64,000 nucleotides of DNA, taken from CAVSRC01 sp963732845 (GTDB lineage: Bacteria; Pseudomonadota; Alphaproteobacteria; Rhizobiales; Kaistiaceae). This document shows, in pieces, positions 1-8,715 of this stretch. The DNA lies in the NCBI GenBank assembly GCA_963732845.1, contig CAVTBE010000014.1, positions 1 to 64,000 of the forward strand, read 5' to 3'. Position numbers and translations under genes: made by a program. How positions within the stretch are numbered: position 1 is the stretch's first letter; every line of letters starts with the position of its first letter. The notes under the pieces are model-generated. The model did no database searches, was not told where the DNA came from, and worked only from the letters and a program-made list of their open reading frames with translations.

Positions 1-391
1 GGCCAAATCGCGCCACCAAGGCCGAGGCCTTTTCGCCGTCGCGTTTCCTCGCAAGTTTCTGCTGGAGCCGGATGTTCTCGGCGACAGTCAGGTGATCGAT
101 CAGATTGCCCGACTGCATGAACACGCCGATGTGCTTTGCTCGCATTGTTGCCCGGACAGATTCCGGGCGGCGGCTGAGGCGCAGGCCGGCGATATCCACC
201 TGCCCGCCATCCGGTTCATCGAGTCCGGCGAGCAGGTGCAGAAGCGTTGACTTGCCGCTGCCGGACGGGCCCATAAGGGCAACCATCTCGCCGGCACCGA
301 CGGACAACGACACGCCGCGCAGAGCCACGACCTCGGAATCGCCGGTGTGATAGAAGCGGTAAAGCTCAGTTGCTTCGACTGGCATCGTCAT
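1..391 (-). CDS. ABC transporter ATP-binding protein, partial (C-terminus outside the window)
   Basis: The first 130 residues of an ABC-type ATPase are present; the rest lies to the left of the window. A Walker A motif (GPSGSGKS) sits at residues 41-48, followed by a Q-loop region reading FMQSGNLIDHLTVAENI. The pattern fits the LolD/MacB type that drives lipoprotein or peptide export with a FtsX-like permease, which would lie beyond the window edge. The start is the ATG at 391, two bases from the stop of the upstream exported-protein gene, so the two are probably one transcript. An ATG two codons further in is an alternative. The substrate cannot be told from this part. Confidence 0.85.
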   Translation of the reverse strand, partial: MTMPVEATELYRFYHTGDSEVVALRGVSLSVGAGEMVALMGPSGSGKSTLLHLLAGLDEPDGGQVDIAGLRLSRRPESVRATMRAKHIGVFMQSGNLIDHLTVAENIRLQQKLARKRDGEKASALVARFG

Positions 392-392
392 C

Positions 393-992
393 TCATTGCC
401 AGCGAAACGAGTCGGCCATCAGCAACCAGGCATCGACATTGTCCGCCCCTTGGGGCGCCGCCATGTCCAGCGTCACCAGCTTGCCGCTCTTGTAGAAGAG
501 GTAGCGATCATGCTCGAGGCGGATTTGCTTGTTGGTCACCGGATTGGGATCGGAGTTGGACGTGTAGGCGATCATGACCGCGGTGCTGCCACCGACCTTG
601 ACATCCTTCACCTGGCTGACCTTCACCGCGTGGCCCATGCTCTCCAGGTCCGGCACTTGCGTGCTCTTGACCGATGCCATCGTCGGTGCCGCCGATTGGG
701 CTGAAACGATGATGTCAATGGTGTTGTATTTGTCCGCGAAGTGCGCCGACGACGAATCTGTTTTGCGCGCCCAGCCTTCGGGCACCTTGATGGTGAAGCC
801 GAGGGGCGAGGCGTAGGGTACGAAGGTCTGTGTGTCCGGTATGTCGCCAGGCGGGTTGTGCTCTGGCGCAACGGCCTTCTCGGCGGCATAGGCAGGAGCT
901 TGTGGGGCAGCAACCATTCCGGCCGCCAGCACCACCGCAAAAGCAACCAACAACGGCGATGCTTTTGCTTGAGCGATCTTGCGAGGCGTCAT
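393..992 (-). CDS. exported protein of unknown function in an ABC-transporter operon
   Basis: This is a 199-residue protein with a clear N-terminal signal peptide: a basic start, a hydrophobic run near residues 14-30, and an AYA-AE cleavage site. The mature part has a YASPLGFTIKVPEGW stretch resembling small secreted lipoprotein-like or PsbP-like folds; that resemblance is weak. The start is the ATG at 992, which has a GGAGAG ribosome site just upstream; an earlier in-frame start would add 24 residues without a signal-like N-terminus. The ABC ATPase gene begins two bases after its stop, so a role as the periplasmic partner of that transporter is the natural inference. The response regulator gene is transcribed divergently. 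Confidence 0.7.
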   Translation of the reverse strand: MTPRKIAQAKASPLLVAFAVVLAAGMVAAPQAPAYAAEKAVAPEHNPPGDIPDTQTFVPYASPLGFTIKVPEGWARKTDSSSAHFADKYNTIDIIVSAQSAAPTMASVKSTQVPDLESMGHAVKVSQVKDVKVGGSTAVMIAYTSNSDPNPVTNKQIRLEHDRYLFYKSGKLVTLDMAAPQGADNVDAWLLMADSFRWQ

Positions 993-1232
993 GTTCTCTC
1001 CAGTCAGGTTCGCGTTGCGGTTCCCCAGCGCGCCTGAATGGAACACGTCAGAATTAGCGGCCAATTAGGTTGCGAAGCCGCCTGTGGGCTTGGCAGCGAT
1101 GTACAATGCGCAGCCGTTGGGTGCGCGTACCCGATCTGCCTATCGCTTTCGCGCGGAGAATTGCCACGGAAAGGTCAAGAAGTCGCCGCAAGTGGCCACA
1201 GGCTTATCGATTGCAAAGGTGAACCGGTTCAG

Positions 1233-1898
1233 ATGCGGGTTCTGTTGGTAGAAGACGACATGATGGTCGGCCGCAGCCTCGACCGGGCTCTGACGGATTC
1301 GGGGATGGCCGTCGACTGGGTGAGGAGCGGTGCTGACTGCATCGCCGCTGTGCACGACAGCACCTACGGTGTTCTGCTCCTCGACCTCGGGCTGCCAGAT
1401 GGGACAGGCCTCGACATCCTGCGCAGGCTGCGCGAGGAGAAGAAGGATGTGCCCGTCGTGATCATCACTGCGCGGGACGACATCGCCACGCGCATTGCCG
1501 GCCTCGACAGCGGCGCCGACGACTATGTGGTCAAGCCTTTCGATTTTGATGAGCTCAGTGCGCGCATCCGTGCCGTCGTTCGCCGGCACGAAGGGCACAG
1601 CAGTTCGACCATTGTGGCCGGTCCTGTCGAACTGGATATCGCCCGGCACGCGGCCACGTTCGACGGGCAGACATCAGTGCTGCCGCACAAGGAGTTCGCG
1701 CTTCTGCGAGCGCTGGCCGAGCACCCCGGCACGATCCTCTCCCGGCGGCAGCTGGAGGATCATCTCTACGACTGGGGAAACGAGGTCGAGAGCAACGCCG
1801 TCGACGTGCTGATCCACTACATTCGCCGGAAGTTCGGCAAAGACATCATCCGCAATGTGCGGGGGGTCGGCTGGATGATCCCCGGTCCGCAATCATGA
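1233..1898 (+). CDS. OmpR/PhoB-family response regulator (QseB/PmrA-like)
   Basis: This is a 221-residue two-component response regulator with an N-terminal receiver (acidic pair in LLVEDD, phosphoacceptor Asp near residue 51 in LLDLGLPDG, Thr in VIITARDD, Lys in VVKPFD). A C-terminal winged-helix DNA-binding domain follows, with the LLRALAEHPGTILSRRQL and RRKFG elements typical of OmpR-type proteins. The start at 1233 gives the normal N-terminus; a longer frame upstream would add 65 residues without receiver character. The partner kinase overlaps it by four bases (ATGA). The divergent exported protein and ABC ATPase genes are the obvious candidate targets, which is inference from position. 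Confidence 0.9.
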   Translation: MRVLLVEDDMMVGRSLDRALTDSGMAVDWVRSGADCIAAVHDSTYGVLLLDLGLPDGTGLDILRRLREEKKDVPVVIITARDDIATRIAGLDSGADDYVVKPFDFDELSARIRAVVRRHEGHSSSTIVAGPVELDIARHAATFDGQTSVLPHKEFALLRALAEHPGTILSRRQLEDHLYDWGNEVESNAVDVLIHYIRRKFGKDIIRNVRGVGWMIPGPQS

Positions 1899-3214
1899 GA
1901 TCGCTGCGCAACCGGCTGCTGGCCTCGCTGTTCGGCCTGGTCACGATTCTCGGCGCACTCGGTGGCATCGGGGCCTATCTAGTCAGCCGCGGCGAAGTCG
2001 ACCAGTCGCTCGATGGGCAGCTTCGCCAGATCGCGCTGAATGTAGGAGATACGGACTACCCGGTGAGTTCGAACCGGGCCGACGGAGTGCAGCTGGACCC
2101 CGAGGACGAGTTCGTGGTGACCATCTGGGACTTCGTGGGAGCGCCGCGCTCGTCCGATCCGTCGTTCCGCGCTCCCCAGCCCAAAGATACCGGCTACGTG
2201 AACTTCACTGCCGAAGGCGAACAATGGCGTGCCTATGCTCAAGTCGGCCCGAGCCGCAGCGTTCAGGTCGCCCAGCGGATGGTCGTGCGTGACGAGTTCG
2301 CGACCAACTCGGCCTTGCGTGCGGTTCTACCGTTCGCGGCCATGATCCCGCTCGGCTGGCTGGTTGTCGGCCTGGTCGTTGGACGAGTCCTGCGGCCGAT
2401 CCGTGGCGTCACTGAGCAGCTTCGCCACTGGGGCAAGTCTACAACGAACCCTCTCGTCCTGGATGATGTCCCCGATGAAATCATGCCGCTGGCGCTGGCA
2501 ACCAATGACCTTGTGACACGCCTGCAGAGCCAGCTCGAGTTTCGCGAGCAGTTCATCTCGGATGCTGCCCACGAACTGCGCACGCCGCTGACCGCCCTGC
2601 GCCTTCAAGCACGCAATCTGAAGGCGAGCCTCGATTTGGTGGATGAGGCCGCTCTACTTGCCGACATGGAAACGGGCGTGCTCCGGATGTCGGACATGGT
2701 GTCCAAGATGCTGCAATTGGCGCGAGCGGACGCATCGGCCGCAGTCCGCAATCCGGTTAGCGTTGATCTTAACGAGACGATCGCCAGTTCGCTCGAGCAG
2801 GTCATGCCAATGGCGATCGCCAAGGAGATCGACCTGGGTGTGTCGGCTGCGGTTCCGGCAACCGTGTTTGCCGATCCCGAAGAAATCCGCACCTTGGTCA
2901 CCAATCTCGTCGAGAACGCTGTCCGCTACACACCCAATGGCGGCACCGTCGACGTGTCGCTGGAGCGGTCCGCATCGGATATCAGACTTGATGTCCGCGA
3001 CACGGGCCCGGGCATTCCGGAAGATTTTCTCGAACGTGTGTTCGGGCGCTTCGTCAAGGTCAACGCATCGGATGGCGAAGGTAGCGGCTTGGGCCTGTCC
3101 TTGGTACGCGCGATCGCCGAACGCTGCGGCGGGCACGTGGTTCTTGCCAACCGCCAAGACTGTCACGGGCTGATCGCCAGCGTTTCGTTTCCACTGACGC
3201 AGCCAGCGTCATGA
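1895..3214 (+). CDS. sensor histidine kinase (QseC/PmrB-like)
   Basis: This 439-residue inner-membrane sensor kinase pairs with the preceding response regulator; the genes overlap by four bases. Two membrane segments (about residues 8-30 and 145-167) bracket a periplasmic domain of roughly 115 residues. A HAMP-like linker, a HisKA domain with the phosphoacceptor motif HELRTPL near residue 228, and a HATPase domain follow (NLVENAVRYTP, DTGPGIPED, GSGLGLSLV). All catalytic motifs look intact. The signal sensed is unknown. It is the last intact gene before the degraded mobile-element zone. Confidence 0.9.
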   Translation: MRSLRNRLLASLFGLVTILGALGGIGAYLVSRGEVDQSLDGQLRQIALNVGDTDYPVSSNRADGVQLDPEDEFVVTIWDFVGAPRSSDPSFRAPQPKDTGYVNFTAEGEQWRAYAQVGPSRSVQVAQRMVVRDEFATNSALRAVLPFAAMIPLGWLVVGLVVGRVLRPIRGVTEQLRHWGKSTTNPLVLDDVPDEIMPLALATNDLVTRLQSQLEFREQFISDAAHELRTPLTALRLQARNLKASLDLVDEAALLADMETGVLRMSDMVSKMLQLARADASAAVRNPVSVDLNETIASSLEQVMPMAIAKEIDLGVSAAVPATVFADPEEIRTLVTNLVENAVRYTPNGGTVDVSLERSASDIRLDVRDTGPGIPEDFLERVFGRFVKVNASDGEGSGLGLSLVRAIAERCGGHVVLANRQDCHGLIASVSFPLTQPAS

Positions 3215-3334
3215 GCGAGACGCTCACGTGGCGGCTGGATATGAACGCGGCGCTAGATATTCTGACCTGCTACTGACGTTTCATCCGGCGGCGCGGTCGG
3301 AGATCGACTCCTGGAACAGATGCCAAGGAGCCCA

Positions 3335-3614
3335 ATGTTGCTCGACGACAAGGGGCTATGACACCAACGCGATCCGTCAAAAAGGTCGAGGAGAAAGGGA
3401 CGATGCCCAACATTCCGCCGAAGGCCAATCGACGCCGGAATAGCCGCTTCTCGCCGTCCCTCTATCGGGATCGAACGCCATCGAGCGCATGTTCGGCGGG
3501 CTCAAGGACTTCCGCCGCATCGCCACGCGCTATGACCGATCGGCGGCCACGTTCCTCGCCGCCGTGGCCCGCGACTCGCTCGGATCTGAGAACGGTGAGT
3601 CAGCGTCCGTGTGA
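3335..3614 (+). pseudogene. IS5-family transposase remnant, frameshifted
   Basis: Read across three frames the segment gives pieces typical of the C-terminal third of an IS5-family (IS427/IS1031-like) transposase: LLDDK-GYDTNAIRQK, then MPNIPPKANRRRNSRFSPSL, then AIERMFGGLKDFRRIATRYD. At least two or three frameshifts are needed to join them, and the N-terminal two thirds are missing. The last piece ends at a TGA at 3612-3614. The element is dead, and no terminal repeat was recognised. Its end abuts the polyprenyl synthase fragment that follows. Confidence 0.75.
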
Positions 3615-3989
3615 GCGACAGAGAAGGCGACCGCCGCTTACGACGCCATGGAGCTGAACATTGCCGTCGCCTACGGCGGGCGGCGAGAAATCATGGACGC
3701 CGTCAAAGCCTCGCTAACTGAAATGGCAAAGGCGGGCGCGACACTGACGGAGGCCATCGGGCGTCTCACCCCGGAACAGGTCGCTGACCATCTCTACACC
3801 GCCGGGCTGCCGGATCCCGATCTCATCATTCGCACCAGCGGCGAGATTCGCCTGTCGGGTTTCCTGCTGTGGCAAAGCGCTCAAAGCGAGTTCTATTTCT
3901 CGGACGTGAACTGGCCGGCCTTTCGCCGCGTCGACTTTCTGCGCGCCATCCGCGCTTTTCAGGGCAGGGTGCGGCGCTTCGGCCGGTGA
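3615..3989 (+). pseudogene. C-terminal fragment of a polyprenyl (undecaprenyl) diphosphate synthase
   Basis: The frame reads ATAAYDAMELNIAVAYGGRR and later RTSGEIRLSGFLLWQ, SEFYFSDVNWP and a final RVRRFG. These are hallmarks of cis-prenyltransferases (UppS): the two arginines and the SGE/FLLWQ signature belong to the allylic/homoallylic diphosphate-binding end. Only about 120 of the usual 240 residues remain; the N-terminal half with the catalytic aspartate and P-loop is absent. The fragment begins directly after the stop of the IS5-type remnant, so insertion or an IS-mediated deletion probably removed the front. It cannot be catalytically active by itself. The normal essential uppS presumably lies elsewhere. 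Confidence 0.8.
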
Positions 3990-4123
3990 TCCCCATTCCC
4001 TGATGCCAGCCGACGCGTCGCGAGCCTAATCCACACCCGCCCTTTGCGACGCCCGGCGCCAGGGGCACAATTCATCTGACGACTTGACTGCACTGTCCGC
4101 AGCAGCGCCGCCTTTCCGTGATT

Positions 4124-4250
4124 TCACCCCACATTAGCCGTTATGGCGTCGAGTGCTTGCGCTCGCCGGCGGTAGCTGTCGCCATTCATCTCGAGGATAT
4201 GGACGTGGTGGGTGAGCCTGTCGAGGAGCGCGCCGGTCAGGCGTTCGGAA
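4124..4250 (-). pseudogene. istB: IS21-family helper ATPase (IstB) C-terminal remnant
   Basis: The last 41 codons on the minus strand read ERLTGALLDRLTHHVHILEM and NGDSYRRR, the usual C-terminus of IstB, the AAA+ helper of IS21 transposases. The ATPase core and the IstA transposase are absent, and the reading frame upstream turns into unrelated sequence. This is a third distinct mobile-element scar within 1 kb. Confidence 0.65.
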
Positions 4251-4287
4251 CATCGTCCTTGGTTGGCTGACCAACTGGTGGCGGGTT

Positions 4288-4731
4288 TCAGCGCAACACG
4301 GACGGCTCGCGAAAGCGACGGGCTCGGCCTACCTCGTCGTTGGAAACGATCTCCTTGCCTATCGGCCAGAGTGCCAGCCCGGCGAGCTTCAAGTGGGCCC
4401 ACGCAAACGGCAGTCCGATAATGGTGATCGCCAAACAAACGGCCGTGATCAGGTGGGCAAGAGCTAACCACCAGCCCGCCAGCACCAGCCAAAGAAGGTT
4501 GCCGACGACGCCGAGAGGGCCTGTCCCAATCGAAGGTCGGCCGGAATATTCCTCTCGGTCAACCGCAGAGTGTCCGAACGGCAGGAGGGTATAGAGAGCT
4601 ATGTTCGCGGCGGCCCGCGCCCAAGGGATGCCAATGATGGTCAGAGCCATGATGACGGCGGCCAGGAGCCAGCCGGCCGCCATCCAAATCCCGCCGAACA
4701 CGAGCCAGAGGACGTTCAGTAGCAGGGACAT
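4288..4731 (-). CDS. yccF: YccF-family inner membrane protein (DUF307)
   Basis: This is a 147-residue membrane protein, close to the 148 residues of Escherichia coli YccF. It contains the duplicated YccF repeat: a hydrophobic block with TIIGIPWARAA near residues 34-44 and a second with TIIGLPFAWAHLKLA near 107-121, joined by a LPFG segment. Four hydrophobic stretches are visible. The ATG at 4731 gives the normal MSLLLNVLW start; an in-frame ATG four codons earlier is also possible. The function of the family is not established. It is an intact gene lying among remnants, and its 3' end nearly reaches the IstB scar. Confidence 0.85.
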   Translation of the reverse strand: MSLLLNVLWLVFGGIWMAAGWLLAAVIMALTIIGIPWARAAANIALYTLLPFGHSAVDREEYSGRPSIGTGPLGVVGNLLWLVLAGWWLALAHLITAVCLAITIIGLPFAWAHLKLAGLALWPIGKEIVSNDEVGRARRFREPSVLR

Positions 4732-5060
4732 CTCAAACTCCAATCAGCCCGCCAGCGACATCATGTGGGTGCTGTTATCCCTGTTCGCCAGGCATCGCGA
4801 TCGATCTTGGGCGCTCATCGTCGTCGTACCATGGGAGACCAAGCCGACGCCGAAGATCGATGGAGATCACTTGCGACCTCAATTTTCCGAAGACCATCTG
4901 TTCGGTATCAATCGGAAAGGTGGCTATCCGGGCGTTCATCTGCCTCCGTCCGGTTGTTCATCGATCAGTACTTTTCGCGCTCCGCCTGATCGGGTAAGCG
5001 TCGAAGTGACGGGCTAGGAAGAGGCGCAGTCTGTTCGCGCGGCTGCCGGGACGGCCTAAG
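4732..5060. other. intergenic region without a recognisable gene
   Basis: This 329-bp gap lies between the divergent yccF and MFS genes. It should hold both promoters. No conserved protein, RNA or repeat was recognised; the short open frames here have no domain character. Confidence 0.5.
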
Positions 5061-6290
5061 ATGGAGCGCCCAACCGTGCGATCGGACAAGTCTCCTGCCA
5101 AGCCGAAGCTGCTCGTTAGGCTGCCGCCCGGCATCTGGGCGCTCGGCTTCGTCAGCATGTTCATGGACATCTCTTCGGAGATGATCCACGCGCTCCTGCC
5201 GGTCTATCTCGTGACAGTGCTGGGCGCGTCCATGCTCGCGGTCGGTGTCATAGAGGGCATCGCCGAAGCGACCGCTAACATCACCAAGATATTCTCGGGC
5301 GCTCTCTCCGACTGGCTCGGAAGAAGAAAGCCGTTGGCGATTGCCGGCTACGGTCTTGCCGCAATTACCAAGCCGATCTTCCCACTTGCGACGACATTGG
5401 GATGGGTGGTCGCTGCCCGCTTCATCGACCGTATCGGGAAGGGCATTCGCGGTGCCCCTCGAGACGCTCTGGTTGCAGATATTGCTCCACCCGACCTTCG
5501 TGGCGCGAGCTTCGGGCTAAGGCAGTCGCTCGATACCGTTGGTGCATTCCTCGGACCGCTTGCGGTCATGGGCCTGATGACCCTCACTTCGGACAACTTC
5601 CGCTTCGTGTTCTGGGTTGCGGTGGTGCCGGCCTTTGTGTCCGTAACCATCCTGGTAGTGGCGGTCCGGGAACCAACTCGACATCAGGCCCCCGCGACGC
5701 CTCGTCTTCGGCTGTCCGACGCAAGACGGCTTCCACGCGGCTTCTGGATGGTGACTGCGGTCGCCACCGCTCTCACCCTTGCCCGGTTCTCCGAGGCGTT
5801 TCTCATCCTGCGGTCGCAGAGCGTCGGGTTGCCAATCGCCCTCGTGCCAGCAGTCATGGTGGTCATGAACGTCGTGTACGCCATCGCGGCCTACCCTGCC
5901 GGGGCGCTTTCCGATCGGATCGGTCGAGGCGGGTTGCTCGCCGTCGGCGTCGTATGCCTGATCGTAGCGGACATCTTTCTCGCCTTCGGTACGTCTATCA
6001 CCCTCATCATGGTTGGGGTCGCATTCTGGGGCCTTCACATGGCGCTCACCCAAGGACTTTTTGCCAGCCTTGTTGCCGACAGTGCACCTACAGACCTTCG
6101 CGGGTCCGCGTTCGGTGTGTTCAACTTCGCTGGAGGTATCGCGATGTTGGTTGCGAGCGTGGTCGCTGGTGGCCTTTGGGATATCTATGGCCCGACGGCG
6201 ACCTTCATCGCGGGCGCTGGGTTTACTGCGGCATCGCTGATCGGCCTGTTGTTGTTCATCCCCGGTCAGGTTCGAGACACGCACGGGTGA
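5061..6290 (+). CDS. MFS transporter
   Basis: This is a 409-residue major facilitator superfamily permease with about 12 membrane segments. The loop 2-3 signature is present as GALSDWLGRRKP (near residues 78-89), and its second-half equivalent as GALSDRIGRGGL. A conserved RIGKGIRGAPRDALVADIAP stretch follows, typical of a bacterial MFS subgroup whose substrates are unknown. The start ATG at 5061 follows a purine-rich site. No regulator is adjacent. The nearest gene downstream is the broken phosphate transporter on the other strand. Confidence 0.88.
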   Translation: MERPTVRSDKSPAKPKLLVRLPPGIWALGFVSMFMDISSEMIHALLPVYLVTVLGASMLAVGVIEGIAEATANITKIFSGALSDWLGRRKPLAIAGYGLAAITKPIFPLATTLGWVVAARFIDRIGKGIRGAPRDALVADIAPPDLRGASFGLRQSLDTVGAFLGPLAVMGLMTLTSDNFRFVFWVAVVPAFVSVTILVVAVREPTRHQAPATPRLRLSDARRLPRGFWMVTAVATALTLARFSEAFLILRSQSVGLPIALVPAVMVVMNVVYAIAAYPAGALSDRIGRGGLLAVGVVCLIVADIFLAFGTSITLIMVGVAFWGLHMALTQGLFASLVADSAPTDLRGSAFGVFNFAGGIAMLVASVVAGGLWDIYGPTATFIAGAGFTAASLIGLLLFIPGQVRDTHG

Positions 6291-6383
6291 AGGAGCCTCA
6301 GGTACGACGGACGATGCGAAGGACCGCGAAGGGTTCTTTTTGAGATGCCCTCCACAACTATCGGCTTCCGCTCGCCCGGGCTG

Positions 6384-7253
6384 CTAGAAGAGCTTGCCAA
6401 TTGAGGCGAGAGCGAAACCAAGCACAGCGCCAGCAGCCGGACCGATGACCCAGCCGCGAAGGATGCCGAAAATCACATCCTGGTCGATGGTCTCGCGTCC
6501 ACGGGCAAAACCAGCACCCGCCATAGCTCCGACAAGCGCCTGATTCATCGAGGTGAAATAGCCGAAGAACACCGCTGTCAGAACGACGACCGCCTGCACG
6601 AGCTGGGCGGCCGTCGCCATGGGCATGTCCAGTTTGACGATGTCGAAGGCGACCCGTTCGAGGAGCGGCCGTCCCCAAGTGAGCACGCCAACCGCAAGAC
6701 CAATGCCACCGATTAGTCCCGCGACAAACGGGCCGGAGAATCCAGTCGAGAGAAAGACGGCCGTCGCGTTCGACACATCATTTGCTCCCATTGCCAGCGA
6801 GGCGGCGCCCCCGACCACCACCAGCATGCGACCGATTGCGCCAGCGGTGCCGCTTCGCGCAAAGCCGGGAAACGCATCGAATGCTTTCGTGAGGAGATAA
6901 CCAAGAGCGCAGGCGACGAGCGGCGCCAGCGCCCACAGGACGAGGAGCCGAATGATCGTGTGCCACTAAATCGCAAGACCCAGCGCAGCACCGGCGCCGA
7001 TAATGCAGAACACCAGGATCTGTATCGTGGAGGTAGGAATCCGCCGCTGGGTGAAGAGCGTCGTGAGGAGAAAGGCAGCGCCGATGATTGCAATAGCCGG
7101 TGCTGTGCCGAGCTGATCCGCGACGAGGATATTGTGTCCAACGTTTTCAAGCACGTGGCGGCTGAAGAAGGTGGCGCCAACCAGAGTGAGCGGCGCCATC
7201 ACCCAAAGTGCCGGCCAGAGACGAAAGAGCAGGCTCGGAAAAACTGAACAGGA
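6384..7253 (-). pseudogene. PiT-family inorganic phosphate transporter, truncated and with an internal stop
   Basis: The minus strand encodes the C-terminal part of a PiT/PHO-4 phosphate permease, including the second family signature GANDVSNATAVF and a final FALASIGKLF. Two defects are visible. An in-frame TAG at 6966-6968 interrupts the reading frame (AALGLAI-stop-WHTIIRLL), and the N-terminal half, including the first GAND signature, is cut off at about 7253 where an IS3-family element begins. The missing N-terminus is not found on the far side of the insertion, so a deletion or rearrangement accompanied or followed it. The gene is not functional as read. Confidence 0.85.
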
Positions 7254-7273
7254 TGGATAAGTGGATTTCTGCC
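7254..7273 (+). repeat. left terminal inverted repeat of the IS3-family element
   Basis: This sequence is complementary to 9844-9863 over the core TAAGTGGATTT-TGCC with one internal mismatch. It begins with TG as is usual for IS3-family ends. It abuts the truncated PiT gene. Confidence 0.75.
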
Positions 7274-7315
7274 TGACCGCGGCGTAAGCTTTGCCCGCGA
7301 AAACCAGGAGCGACC

Positions 7316-7594
7316 ATGACCAAGAGGACCGCGCCGGAACCACAGCCCCGGCTTTCAAAGCGAGGGTGTGGCTTTGGACGCCATCAAGGGCGAGCGAAGA
7401 CACTGGCTCGAGATTGGCCGAACAGTACGACGTTCACCCGAATCAGATCACGACCTGGCCGCTCGCAGCTCCTGAGAGAGGAGCAGCCGGGGTTTTTTGT
7501 CGGGGTGATGCGGAAACCCGATTTATCGGCTCCCCCGCCATCGACGTGAAAACGCTGCATGCAAAGATCGGGGAACTGACCTGGAAACGGGATT
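7316..7594 (+). pseudogene. IS3-family OrfA, frameshifted and interrupted
   Basis: An AGGAGCG ribosome site precedes the ATG at 7316. OrfA pieces appear in different frames: MTKRTAPE, PAFKARV, VALDAIKGER, LAEQYDVHPNQIT, then VDVKTLHAKIGELT. These are the helix-turn-helix region and the start of the leucine-zipper region of IS3 OrfA proteins. Several small indels separate them, so no intact protein can be made. The frame breaks off where the IS1111-group element begins; its tail lies beyond that element at about 8956-9008. Confidence 0.75.
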
Positions 7595-7600
7595 AGTGAG

Positions 7601-7615
7601 ATGGCCCGCCCCGGC
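7601..7615 (+). repeat. left sub-terminal inverted repeat of the IS1111-group element
   Basis: ATGGCCCGCCCCGGC pairs with 8938-8952 with a single mismatch. IS1111-group elements characteristically have such repeats a few bases inside their ends, unlike IS110 proper. Confidence 0.7.
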
Positions 7616-7665
7616 TTCCTCCTGCCAGGATGCGGGAAGGGAAGGTCCAACCGAAGGAGAGCCAG

Positions 7666-8715
7666 ATGCCAGTTCGTCGACCCGTTGCCGCCGCGACTTA
7701 TGGAATTGATCTTGGCAAGATCCGTTTTGATGTGATCGCTAACGATGTAGCAGGTAAACCGGTCCAGCGGGTCAAGCTGGGGCGCGACACGATCCTTCGC
7801 TTTTTCGAATCTGCATCGCCTGCACTCATCGGCATGGAAGCCTGCCCGGGGGCGCAGTGGCTAGCGAGAAAGCTGGCCGCGATGGGGCACACGGTCAGGA
7901 TCATTCCGGCCCAGTTTGTAAAGCCGTTCGTCAAGTCCAACAAGAATGACGCCCGTGATGCCGAAGCGATCGCCGAAGCCGTCGTTCGTCCGACGATGCG
8001 CTTTGTCGAGATCAAGGCCGAAGCCCAGATCGATCTTCAGGCGCTGCACCGGGTACGGAATCGTATCGTATCCAACCGCACCCAACTCATCTGCCAGATG
8101 CGCGCATTCTGCCTCGAGTACGGCATTGCGATGCGGCAGGGAGCCGGCGTTTTCAAGATCGACATCTCCCGAGTTATCACCGACGAAAGCAATGATCTGA
8201 CGCCGATGATGCGCGCCATCCTGAAGGAACTTTGGGATGAGTTCGTGCTCGTCGACACCCGACTGGCTGCAGTGACCCGACAGGTCGAAGCAATCGCCGA
8301 ACGGCTGGATGCCGCCAGGAGACTGATGAGCATCCCGGGCATTGGTCCGCTTGGTGCCACGGCCTTGCTGGCAGCAGTTGGTGATGGCCGCCAGTTCCGA
8401 AAGGCGCGCGACCTGGCGGCATGGTTGGGCCTTGTCCCGCGACAGAATTCAACCGGAGGCAAGACGACCTTGCTCGGCATCAGCAAGCGCGGGAACCCGT
8501 ATCTGCGCCGGCTGATCATTCATGGCGCCCGGTCCTGCGTTGCACACCTTAATCGGGAGCGGGACAGGCTCGGCAGCTGGCTCGATCAGCTCGAACAGCG
8601 GATGCACAAGAATAAGGTGATCGTCGCCTTGGCGAACAAAATCGCCCGGATGGCGTGGGCTGTGCTCACCAGGCCAGGCAATCTCTACGAACGCGTCGAC
8701 CCGGCTCACGCCTGA
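7666..8715 (+). CDS. IS1111-group (IS110 family) transposase/recombinase
   Basis: This is a 349-residue DEDD recombinase. The N-terminal RuvC-like domain shows candidate acidic residues D15 (YGIDLGK), E58 (GMEACPGA) and D95/D98 (KNDARDAEA). The C-terminal part has the MSIPGIGPLGATALLAAVGD helix-hairpin stretch and the GNPYLRRLIIHGAR block with the catalytic-serine region of the family. Start ATG 7666 is preceded by AAGGAGAG. The family acts as an RNA-guided recombinase in characterised IS110 members (bridge RNA); for this copy that is inference. The reading frame is complete, so the protein may be active. Confidence 0.92.
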   Translation: MPVRRPVAAATYGIDLGKIRFDVIANDVAGKPVQRVKLGRDTILRFFESASPALIGMEACPGAQWLARKLAAMGHTVRIIPAQFVKPFVKSNKNDARDAEAIAEAVVRPTMRFVEIKAEAQIDLQALHRVRNRIVSNRTQLICQMRAFCLEYGIAMRQGAGVFKIDISRVITDESNDLTPMMRAILKELWDEFVLVDTRLAAVTRQVEAIAERLDAARRLMSIPGIGPLGATALLAAVGDGRQFRKARDLAAWLGLVPRQNSTGGKTTLLGISKRGNPYLRRLIIHGARSCVAHLNRERDRLGSWLDQLEQRMHKNKVIVALANKIARMAWAVLTRPGNLYERVDPAHA

